From Chloroflexota bacterium (lineage in GTDB: Bacteria > Chloroflexota > Ktedonobacteria > Ktedonobacterales > Ktedonobacteraceae): a DNA stretch of 7,286 bases. The notes beneath the pieces are model-generated. The model saw only the letters and a program-made list of their open reading frames with translations. It was not told the origin of the DNA and did not search any database. A program made the position numbers and the translations under genes. Position 1 is the first letter of the stretch; every line of letters starts with the position of its first letter. The stretch lies in NCBI GenBank assembly GCA_021828635.1, contig JAJZEJ010000089.1:1-7286 (forward strand), given 5' to 3'. Below, one piece after another: positions 1 to 5,279 of the stretch.

Positions 1-197
1 ACCCGGAGCCGCCACGCAGGGATAATCCCCTGTTCAGCCTGCCCAACGTCGTCTGCACACCGCACATCGCCTCGTATACCAGCGCGGGCGTCAAGCGTAT
101 GCAGGTGATGGCCTGCGAACAGGTAGCGATGGCGCTCAAAGGCGAACATCCGACTAACTTGGTGAATAAGGATGTGTGGGAGAAACGCCGTACCTGA
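1..197 (+). CDS. D-2-hydroxyacid dehydrogenase, C-terminal end (partial)
   Basis: Reading in the frame that starts at base 3 gives 64 codons ending in TGA at 195-197; the 5' part lies outside the window. The visible protein has the pattern DNPLFSLPNVVCTPHIAS, typical of the end of the NAD-binding domain of the D-isomer-specific 2-hydroxyacid dehydrogenase family (phosphoglycerate, glycerate and formate dehydrogenases). The His of TPHIAS (visible residue 21) matches the catalytic histidine of that family. It is followed by a helix with ACEQVAMALKGE and a closing NLVNKDVW, which resembles family members ending in LVNPEVW. These enzymes reduce or oxidise 2-keto/2-hydroxy acids in the cytoplasm with NAD(P). 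The substrate cannot be read from this fragment, so SerA, glyoxylate reductase and others remain possible. The gene converges on the M24 peptidase gene, with a hairpin repeat between the two. Confidence -1.
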   Translation, partial: PEPPRRDNPLFSLPNVVCTPHIASYTSAGVKRMQVMACEQVAMALKGEHPTNLVNKDVWEKRRT

Positions 198-222
198 TGC
201 ACGCATATAGCCAGAGTATGAG

Positions 223-249
223 GCATGGCACCCCTTGTGGGTGCCATGC
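223..249. repeat. Palindromic repeat copy 1 (11-bp hairpin between convergent genes)
   Basis: An 11-bp perfect stem (223-233 with 239-249) closes a 5-nt loop CTTGT. The core at 229-243, read on the minus strand, is CACCCACAAGGGGTG, the same 15 bases as in copy 2. It sits between two convergent stop codons and could act as a bidirectional terminator, but no T-run follows it on either strand. I therefore call it primarily an interspersed palindromic repeat. Confidence -1.
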
Positions 250-265
250 TATCAATTACCATACC

Positions 266-1447
266 TTACATCAACGGCACGATCTCGTTCTGGATTGGCA
301 CACCCGTCACTTCGGCGTCATGCTCGAAAATGAGCAGGTTGACCTCGCTGCGAATGCCAAATTCGGGCAGGTAGATACCCGGCTCAACAGAGCAACAGGT
401 GTTGGGCAGCAAGACACGCTCATCCTGCGTTTCGTAGTTATCGAGATTCGCGCCGTTGCCGTGTTCAGCGGTGGTGATGCTATGGCCGGTACGATGCACA
501 AAGTAGTCGGCATAACCGGTCTGCGCAATCACTCCGCGTGTCACATCGTCCACGTGACGCCCCTCAACCAACTCACCAGCCGCCAGACGCTCACGTACAT
601 AGGCAATGCCACTATCACGGGCGCGACTCACAATCTCAAAGATGTCGCGTTGATGCTGAGGAATTTCGGAACGTGTCCCGGCAAAGGCCACCCAGGTGTA
701 GTCGGCATAGATGCTCTCAGGTTGTGGCAGATGCGCCCAAAAGTCGAATAGCACTAGATCGCCACGCCGGAGCGGGCTATGTTCTGTAGCGGTTGGCAGA
801 TAGTGCGGATTGCCGCTATGCTCGTTGACACCAATAATCGGCGGCTCATCCATCACCAATCCGGCTTCACGCACCAGCGCCATAAAATGCTGCTGCACGA
901 TATACTCGTCAAGCCTCACCCCCGCTTGCAACTCATCACTCAACCAGGCGAACAATTGATCTTTCGCGGCGATCAGGCGGCGACCAGCTTCGCGGTGGCC
1001 CACGATCTGTTCCGCGCTCAACTGCGCCACAAAACGCTGCACCAGATTGGCCGAACTGACCACATTCACGCCAAAAGAACGTACCATTTCGACTGTACCG
1101 GCATCGACACGCGCAATATAAGGAATAGCATTCATAGGTGAATATTCCATCGCAATTCGCGCACCAACCGACAACAAGTCTTGCAAGAGACGTTGCATCT
1201 CCAACCATGTGCGGAAGACGCGCCGTTCCCCCGGCAAACCACGCAAGACGTGCGACTCGACCGCGCTAATCAATACCACTGGTGTACCTTCAGCGGGAAC
1301 AAAATAGCACCAGCGACGTGTGTACATCTCAGTATCGCGCAGGCCCAACACTTGATAAGCTATCGGATTCGATTGGCGAAAATCATAGAAAAGCCAGCCA
1401 TCCAAGTGCGCCTCGCGCAAAGCTTGCTGAATAGATTCCAGGTCCAT
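266..1447 (-). CDS. M24-family metallopeptidase (Xaa-Pro aminopeptidase/prolidase-like)
   Basis: Predicted cytoplasmic dimetal peptidase of the pita-bread fold, probably removing N-terminal residues ahead of proline or cleaving Xaa-Pro dipeptides. From the start chosen here it has 393 residues: a creatinase-type N-terminal domain (about 1-140) and the M24 catalytic domain (about 150-390). All five metal ligands of the family are visible: D235 in FDFW, D249 in YADYTW, H322 in HRTGHS, E355 in SVEPGIY and E368 in IRSEVN. The first Asp lies in DFW rather than the usual DxG, a variant that could mark a subfamily. A longer frame begins with ATG at 1468, but its purine-rich site touches that ATG. 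The ATG at 1447 has GAGAGG eight bases upstream and is preferred. It is transcribed alone, apparently from the TACAAT region near 1501. Activity on proline peptides is inferred from the family. Confidence -1.
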   Translation of the reverse strand: MDLESIQQALREAHLDGWLFYDFRQSNPIAYQVLGLRDTEMYTRRWCYFVPAEGTPVVLISAVESHVLRGLPGERRVFRTWLEMQRLLQDLLSVGARIAMEYSPMNAIPYIARVDAGTVEMVRSFGVNVVSSANLVQRFVAQLSAEQIVGHREAGRRLIAAKDQLFAWLSDELQAGVRLDEYIVQQHFMALVREAGLVMDEPPIIGVNEHSGNPHYLPTATEHSPLRRGDLVLFDFWAHLPQPESIYADYTWVAFAGTRSEIPQHQRDIFEIVSRARDSGIAYVRERLAAGELVEGRHVDDVTRGVIAQTGYADYFVHRTGHSITTAEHGNGANLDNYETQDERVLLPNTCCSVEPGIYLPEFGIRSEVNLLIFEHDAEVTGVPIQNEIVPLM

Positions 1448-1500
1448 AAAAATTACCTCTCGTTTCATCCTTCAAGAGAGCAAAAGACAGAGATATCGCT

Positions 1501-1506
1501 ATTGTA
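1501..1506 (-). promoter_or_regulatory. Possible -10 element for the M24 peptidase gene
   Basis: The minus strand reads TACAAT (5 of 6 to TATAAT) at 1506-1501, which would start RNA about 47 bases before the preferred ATG at 1447. The best -35-like match, TTGCCA at 1533-1528, is 21 bases away, longer than the usual 16-18, so the assignment is weak. Confidence -1.
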
Positions 1507-1542
1507 TCATGCATGTGTGGGTGGGAATGGCAAATTTGTGTT

Positions 1543-1579
1543 CATTGCATGACACCCACAAGGGGTGTCACTACATGTA
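1543..1579 (-). repeat. Palindromic repeat copy 2
   Basis: An 8-bp perfect stem, TGACACCC (1550-1557) with GGGTGTCA (1563-1570), encloses the loop ACAAG. The 15-base core at 1553-1567 on the plus strand equals the core of copy 1 on the minus strand. Taking copy 1 as written on the plus strand as the forward orientation, this copy is reversed. Similarity to copy 3 extends over both flanks (CATTGCA on one side, CTAYATGTA on the other), with a 5-base TGACA indel between the two copies. Confidence -1.
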
Positions 1580-1603
1580 ACGTGCGTTTGAGGCGGCGGA
1601 CCA

Positions 1604-1635
1604 TACATATAGAGACACCCCTCGTGGGTGCAATG
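1604..1635 (+). repeat. Palindromic repeat copy 3, inverted relative to copy 2
   Basis: The core at 1616-1630 reads CACCCCTCGTGGGTG, one base different from the plus-strand core of copy 1 (CTCGT against CTTGT in the loop). Its stem is only 5 bp because the TGACA block present in copy 2 is missing on one side. The outer flanks are the reverse complement of those of copy 2, so copies 2 and 3 form a head-to-head pair separated by about 24 bases, just downstream of the peptide gene. Confidence -1.
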
Positions 1636-1638
1636 TTC

Positions 1639-1659
1639 ACATTAACATTAACATTAACA
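1639..1659. repeat. Short tandem repeat ACATTA x3.5
   Basis: Three ACATTA units followed by ACA lie between the palindromic repeat and the stop codon of the peptide gene. It is a simple tandem array with no evident function, and its copy number could vary by slippage. Confidence -1.
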
Positions 1660-1664
1660 GAATA

Positions 1665-1907
1665 TTAATAGATTGCCGTCAGGAAGCTAGTACTGATAGA
1701 CGGAGAAACAGCGAGACTCATATTAAAAGCGAGATTGAGACCGACAGAGTTAGTGAACGCGCTGACGAACGGTCCGATGCCAAAACCACCGATGCCACAG
1801 GAACCGCAAGCACCAAGCCCGAAGCCGCCCGCGCCAATTACTGCTGTCAGATCTTCATCACTCAGTTCAAACGAATTGCTAAAGTCATAATCATAAAGAT
1901 TGTTCAT
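1665..1907 (-). CDS. Putative double-glycine-leader peptide (bacteriocin/RiPP precursor)
   Basis: An 80-residue protein that I do not recognise by name but whose plan is that of a secreted peptide precursor. Residues 1-28 form an acidic leader containing ELSDEDLTAVIGAGG, which fits the LSxxELxxIxGG leader pattern of class II bacteriocins and class II lanthipeptides, cleaved after Gly-Gly by C39 peptidases. Predicted cleavage after G28 leaves a 52-residue core starting FGLG. That core is rich in Gly (GIGGFGIG), carries C34 and C37 as CGSC, and ends in a Ser/Thr- and hydrophobic-rich stretch. There is no Lys, Arg, His or Trp in the whole protein, and no charged residue after D19. The start is well supported: AAGGAG (1924-1919) lies 11 bases upstream of ATG, and a sigma-70-like promoter lies further up. 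No modification, export or immunity gene is in the window. Alternatives are an unmodified pore-forming peptide, a Cys/Ser-cyclised peptide, or a signal peptide; activity is inferred only. Confidence -1.
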   Translation of the reverse strand: MNNLYDYDFSNSFELSDEDLTAVIGAGGFGLGACGSCGIGGFGIGPFVSAFTNSVGLNLAFNMSLAVSPSISTSFLTAIY

Positions 1908-1908
1908 T

Positions 1909-1932
1909 GTTAAAAAAGCTCCTTTTGTTAAC
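1909..1932 (-). promoter_or_regulatory. Hairpin sequestering the Shine-Dalgarno site of the peptide gene
   Basis: In the transcript, GUUAA (1932-1928) pairs with UUAAC (1913-1909), and AAAAG (1926-1922) pairs with CUUUU (1918-1914), with one bulged C at 1927 and a GAG loop. The AAGGAG site (1924-1919) is therefore buried in a 10-bp, mostly A-U stem one base before the ATG. A competing weak hairpin, GUUAA (1939-1935) with UUAAC (1931-1927), uses the same bases. The low stability would suit regulated or temperature-sensitive opening, but that is inference. Confidence -1.
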
Positions 1933-1979
1933 TTTTAACGTTCTGGAAAACTCACGTGCAAGCTTTCCGTGTACAACAA

Positions 1980-2010
1980 TGACTTTACCCGATAGAACAC
2001 TCAAAGTCAA
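1980..2010 (-). promoter_or_regulatory. Promoter of the peptide gene, with an inverted repeat (operator candidate)
   Basis: The minus strand shows TTGACT (2010-2005, 5 of 6 to the -35 consensus), a 17-base spacer and TAAAGT (1987-1982, 4 of 6 to the -10 consensus). A start near 1975 would give a leader of roughly 70 bases before the peptide ATG. A perfect 7-bp inverted repeat, TGACTTT (1980-1986) with AAAGTCA (2003-2009) on the plus strand, spaced by 16 bases, overlaps both promoter boxes. A dimeric regulator bound there would cover the promoter, so it is an operator candidate. Confidence -1.
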
Positions 2011-2162
2011 GCTCATCACACTGCATTTATCAAAAATTTCTCTGAAAAATGTAGAGGAAAATCTATTTTTAATTTCTTTTCCAGTCTGAATATGCATTTT
2101 TCATGCAAATCTACTTCCAGCCAATGTATCCCTCGATGTTATGTCATTCAGAAGTGGCTGTA

Positions 2163-2171
2163 TGTTACAAT
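2163..2171 (+). promoter_or_regulatory. Extended -10 promoter of pgeF
   Basis: TGTTACAAT fits the extended -10 pattern TGnTATAAT with one mismatch. No convincing -35 box lies 16-18 bases upstream, which extended -10 promoters can do without. RNA would start near 2178, upstream of the TTG at 2205 and downstream of the ATG at 2103, which argues against translation from that ATG. Confidence -1.
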
Positions 2172-2204
2172 AACCCTGAGATTACAACAGAGAGGATCGG
2201 TATC

Positions 2205-3104
2205 TTGATCGAACAGCACTATAACACGGTATGTTATCTGCAATTTGAGCAGTATCAACAATTTTCAGAAGTCGTACATGGTCTTTTCACACGGCAGGGA
2301 GGCTATAGCGCGGCCCCATATGCCAGCCTCAATACATCAGGCACGCTCAAAGGGGGCGATGATCTTGACAATGTTATTCAAAATCGTCAGTTGACATTAA
2401 AAGCACTCAATTTGGAAGACATCCCTGGCGTCACGCTCTGGAACGTGCATGGCGCGGATGTCGCTGTTTTCGAGCGTGGCGCACCCTGGCGCACCGATTG
2501 GGCGCGGCGTTCATACTACGATCAGGCATGGGAGGCGGCATATATACGCAAAGGTGATGCCATTATCACTCGTGAACGCGGCGTGACGCTGGCACTTTCG
2601 TTCGCCGACTGCACGCCCATCGCTTTCTATGATCCCATACAGAGGGCCATTGGCGTCGCACACGGTGGTTGGCGTGGCACGGCGCGTGGTGTTGTCTTCG
2701 CTACCCTGGCCGCTATGCAGGTCCATTTCGGTAGCCGTCCACAAGATATTTATGTCGGCATCGGTCCCGCTATTGGTCCCTGTTGCTATGAGGTTTCGAC
2801 GGATGTGCAGGAGCTTTTCATGGGAGAACAGGATTTCAGTGAGATACCTACACGTACAGAATATCGTCCCTTAATACGCGAGTCTGCCGTCTTCTCAATC
2901 GTGCAACTACCAAATAAAGCAAGCCTGCGCCTCGATTTAGCCGCCACGACGCGCAAGCAGTTATTGTTGGCCGGTGTGCGCCCGCAGCATATCGAGCAGG
3001 CCGCTATCTGCACCAATTGCTACAAAGATCGCTTTTTCTCGCATAGAGGAGAGAATGGCAAAACGGGGCGCTTCCCATTAGTGATAGCGTTGCGAGAAGA
3101 GTAG
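2205..3104 (+). CDS. pgeF: Peptidoglycan editing factor PgeF (YfiH/YlmD, multicopper-oxidase-like laccase family)
   Basis: A 299-residue protein of the PF02578 family (formerly DUF152). Members act in the cytoplasm to keep peptidoglycan precursors correct, by removing wrongly added L-Ser from UDP-MurNAc, and some show purine nucleoside phosphorylase or laccase activity in vitro. Hallmarks in order, numbered from the TTG start: HGLFTRQGG (25-33), NVHGADV with H82, SFADCTPI with C136, GVAHGGWRGTARG with H153, GPAIGPCCYEV (187-197) and CTNCYKDRFFSHRGENGKTGR near the C-terminus. H82, C136 and H153 match the conserved zinc-binding set. The frame is open back to an ATG at 2103, but that lies upstream of the extended -10 promoter. 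TTG at 2205 has AGAGAGG nine bases upstream and gives a length close to the family norm, so it is preferred. The gene stands alone, divergent from the peptide gene. Confidence -1.
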   Translation: MIEQHYNTVCYLQFEQYQQFSEVVHGLFTRQGGYSAAPYASLNTSGTLKGGDDLDNVIQNRQLTLKALNLEDIPGVTLWNVHGADVAVFERGAPWRTDWARRSYYDQAWEAAYIRKGDAIITRERGVTLALSFADCTPIAFYDPIQRAIGVAHGGWRGTARGVVFATLAAMQVHFGSRPQDIYVGIGPAIGPCCYEVSTDVQELFMGEQDFSEIPTRTEYRPLIRESAVFSIVQLPNKASLRLDLAATTRKQLLLAGVRPQHIEQAAICTNCYKDRFFSHRGENGKTGRFPLVIALREE

Positions 3105-3181
3105 TATCTATCTGATTGAGATTAAGAACATCTTCAGGAGCAAGCTTGCCGATTTCAAAATTCACAATCGGAAGAGTTTCG

Positions 3182-3218
3182 CATAGATATCGCTATGATT
3201 ATTTTTTATCTCTCTTTT
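3182..3218 (+). terminator. Weak candidate terminator after pgeF
   Basis: CATAG (3182-3186) pairs with CTATG (3193-3197) around a 6-base loop, followed by ATTATTTTTTATC and a further T-rich run. The stem is short and AT-rich, so this is only a candidate. It lies between pgeF and the 3' end of the oppositely oriented antiporter gene. The rest of 3105-3219 shows nothing clear. Confidence -1.
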
Positions 3219-3219
3219 T

Positions 3220-4512
3220 TCATGAACCGAAGAGGAAGACTGTGCCGCCCATCATGGCATACAGCAAAATGAGCAGCAGCCCCTCAAGCCAAACCAATTT
3301 GCCATCTCTGGTGATCTCGCTAAAAAGAAACGTTGCCAGGGCCAACGTTGCCAGTTCGATAACGCTAAAGACGAGATCGAGCCGTTGCGGCATCAGCAGG
3401 CTTGCCAGTACCAGCACGGGTGCCATTAACAGAGCAATCTGAATAGAGGAGCCAGCCGAGGCCGCCAGTACCATGTCGATACGCTTATTCAAGGCCATCG
3501 AGATCGTGTTGAAATACTCTGGCAAACCGCCAATTAGAGGAATGAAGATCAGGCCCACAAAAGAGGGGTTCCAGTGCAGAATAGCCGTTACCGGTTCAAT
3601 GGCCCCAACCAGGATTTCTGAGAGGACGGCCACACCAACTGTTGCTAGCGTCAACACAAGAATACTGCGCCAGAGCGGTACCTGTTTCTCCTGTTGTGCT
3701 GGCTTTTGCGTGTTCTCTTGAGCAACGTTGGCACGTGTGTTTTCTTCGCTGACAACTAAGGGCGCGTGATGTGCCGTTTCATGCTCTAAAATAGTGTTGA
3801 CCGTGCGATCAATTGTGCTAAGAACATCGGTTTTGCCAGGATGAGTGCTGCTAACAAGATGCTGTCGGTAGGTGAGCAGACGTGTGATCGCGGCTTGCGA
3901 GCGTGCGCCCAACAATGGCTCTATTTCATCTTGTACTTGCTCACTCTTCTCTCCCACACGAAAAACGCTGTATAAGATTGAGGCGATATAGCCAATCAGG
4001 AGTAGAATAGCAATAAAGTCCGAGAGTGCGACGCCATGAATGGCGATATTCGGCTGATGGCTGTACTGTGCCAGTTGGATAGCTACCGTAGGCAGCAGCA
4101 GGCCGCCGATGCTGAGTGCCAGTAACGAGGCATATTGTCCGGCGGGTTGTGTGGCGAAGTTGAGGTCGCCGTGTCGAAAACCGCCCACGCATACAGCAAC
4201 GCCAAGTACCAGCAGTAGATTGCCAAGAACAGAACCAATGATCGAGGCACTGACGACATTAACCAGCCCGTGACTGAGCGCCAAAATGCCAATAATCAGT
4301 TCTGTGGCGTTGCCGAACGTGGCGAAAAGGATACCACCAATTTGCTCGCCGGTATGCTGCGCGATCTCTTCCACCGAAATACCGATCAGGGCCGCTAGCG
4401 GAAGTATTCCAAGCCCTGCTATAATGAAAATAAGCAGTGGGAAGACGTGGAAGAGTTCCAATAATGGTGCGAGAAACGTGCATACGAGCAGGAAGTACAT
4501 CCATCGTGGCAT
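3220..4512 (-). CDS. Ca2+/H+ antiporter of the CAX type (CaCA superfamily)
   Basis: A 430-residue inner-membrane cation/proton exchanger, probably expelling Ca2+ using the proton gradient. About eleven hydrophobic segments are seen: six before residue 185 and five after 281. The alpha-1 repeat is canonical: GNATELIIGILAL (67-79, with E71) and ASIIGSVLGN (89-98). The alpha-2 repeat holds GGLPEY (328-333, with E332) and MVLAASAGSSIQIAL (347-361). In alpha-2 the usual GNAAEH is changed, with the Asn and the His replaced while the Glu stays. A hydrophilic loop of about 97 residues (185-281), rich in Gln, Glu and Thr, separates the two halves and is longer than in many CAX proteins. GGAG six bases before the ATG at 4512 supports the start. 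The gene is divergent from the PsiE-like gene. The specific ion (Ca2+, Mn2+, Na+) cannot be fixed from sequence alone. Confidence -1.
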   Translation of the reverse strand: MPRWMYFLLVCTFLAPLLELFHVFPLLIFIIAGLGILPLAALIGISVEEIAQHTGEQIGGILFATFGNATELIIGILALSHGLVNVVSASIIGSVLGNLLLVLGVAVCVGGFRHGDLNFATQPAGQYASLLALSIGGLLLPTVAIQLAQYSHQPNIAIHGVALSDFIAILLLIGYIASILYSVFRVGEKSEQVQDEIEPLLGARSQAAITRLLTYRQHLVSSTHPGKTDVLSTIDRTVNTILEHETAHHAPLVVSEENTRANVAQENTQKPAQQEKQVPLWRSILVLTLATVGVAVLSEILVGAIEPVTAILHWNPSFVGLIFIPLIGGLPEYFNTISMALNKRIDMVLAASAGSSIQIALLMAPVLVLASLLMPQRLDLVFSVIELATLALATFLFSEITRDGKLVWLEGLLLILLYAMMGGTVFLFGS

Positions 4513-4556
4513 AAGCGGCTCCCGAACGGTTCAGGCAAGATGCCCAAACCCTGTCT

Positions 4557-4562
4557 TATGAT
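4557..4562 (+). promoter_or_regulatory. Possible -10 element for the PsiE-like gene
   Basis: TATGAT (5 of 6 to TATAAT) lies in the 85-base divergent region, about 35 bases before the preferred ATG at 4598. No good -35 box is seen at 16-18 bases, so confidence is low. I found no convincing promoter for the antiporter gene on the other strand in this gap. Confidence -1.
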
Positions 4563-4597
4563 AAACTGCGACGAGTAAAAGAAAGGACATGTACGCG

Positions 4598-5218
4598 ATG
4601 GCACATCCTGATACCGACTCTGATAAACACGAACAATATGAACAGCATGCGCCCGATGTTGCGGCGATGGCTGACATCAAGGACAACCACGTTGCGCATA
4701 ACCACGAGGAAGAGCATGATCCTCTCGCGCATCGCTCAAGCATGTTTCTAGACCGTGTCGATACAATTATCTACGCTATGGTTGGCATCTGCTTTCTTGC
4801 CACCTCCCTGCTGGCCCTAGTCTATACTTTCTGGCAATTTAGCGCGTCTATGCTACTCGATCTACCCAAGCATATTGCTGACCAACAACCGGCCTATCTC
4901 GCCAGTTCCATTGTCAACGTGATCTCTGGCCTGCTACTGGTACTCATCATTGTAGAGATTCTCGGCACCGTGATTCATTATTTGAAATCGCACACTACCT
5001 CGTTGCGCCCATTCCTTTTCATCGGTATTATTTCTGCCACACGAAGTATCTTGTCCATTGGTGCGCGTCTCTCGGTAACGGCAGAATCGGGTTCCACTGC
5101 CACATCAGCGATAGACTTTAATCGCTCGATGATTGAATTGGGCGTCAGTGCCGCCGTCATTCTCGCGCTTGGCATCACCATCAAATTGCTTGGTCGCCTA
5201 GTCGAAGACCGAGAATAA
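4598..5218 (+). CDS. PsiE-family (phosphate-starvation-inducible E-like) membrane protein
   Basis: A 206-residue protein with four hydrophobic segments (about 57-81, 104-127, 138-154 and 179-198). The segment order, with a Glu in TM2 (IIVEILGTVIHYL) followed by LRPFLFIGIISATRSIL, is that of the PsiE family (PF06146), whose biochemical role is unknown. The first 48 residues are a soluble tail with eight His (3, 11, 17, 31, 34, 36, 40, 45) and twelve Asp/Glu, including the cluster HVAHNHEEEH, which could bind metal. An in-frame ATG at 4589 exists, but GAAAGGA (4581-4587) is one base from it and ten bases from ATG 4598, which is preferred. Divergence from a Ca2+/H+ antiporter gene suggests a link to cation or membrane homeostasis, though this is only inference. 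The family call is fairly secure; the function is not. Confidence -1.
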   Translation: MAHPDTDSDKHEQYEQHAPDVAAMADIKDNHVAHNHEEEHDPLAHRSSMFLDRVDTIIYAMVGICFLATSLLALVYTFWQFSASMLLDLPKHIADQQPAYLASSIVNVISGLLLVLIIVEILGTVIHYLKSHTTSLRPFLFIGIISATRSILSIGARLSVTAESGSTATSAIDFNRSMIELGVSAAVILALGITIKLLGRLVEDRE

Positions 5219-5279
5219 TAAAAACATGACATCCACTACCATCACATGGCACCAATCGCATCAAATTCGGAATTTTATA

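Noticed and set aside
223..249. Classical Rho-independent terminator
   Set aside because: The stem is strong, but no T-run follows on either strand and the same core recurs elsewhere, so it is listed as a repeat.
176..751. 191-codon plus-strand frame over the M24 peptidase gene
   Set aside because: It is antisense to a gene with all five metal ligands in place, and its start lies inside the end of the dehydrogenase gene.
1511..1621. Small minus-strand frame of about 36 codons running through both repeats
   Set aside because: It is made almost wholly of repeat sequence, has no ribosome-binding site, and shows no protein-like composition.
1543..1635. CRISPR array
   Set aside because: Only two adjacent copies, in opposite orientation and with internal palindromes, and no regular spacers.
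1907..2089. 60-codon frame on the plus strand between the peptide gene and pgeF
   Set aside because: It has no recognisable protein pattern and runs antisense through the promoter and SD hairpin of the peptide gene, so it is taken as chance.
1891..2097. 68-codon frame on the minus strand upstream of and overlapping the peptide gene
   Set aside because: It overlaps the peptide gene start and its promoter, lacks any recognisable motif, and covers AT-rich regulatory sequence.
5263..5275. AAATTC/GAATTT palindrome between the PsiE-like and acetyltransferase genes
   Set aside because: A one-base loop and an AT-only stem make a useful hairpin terminator unlikely; nothing else clear is seen in 5219-5279.
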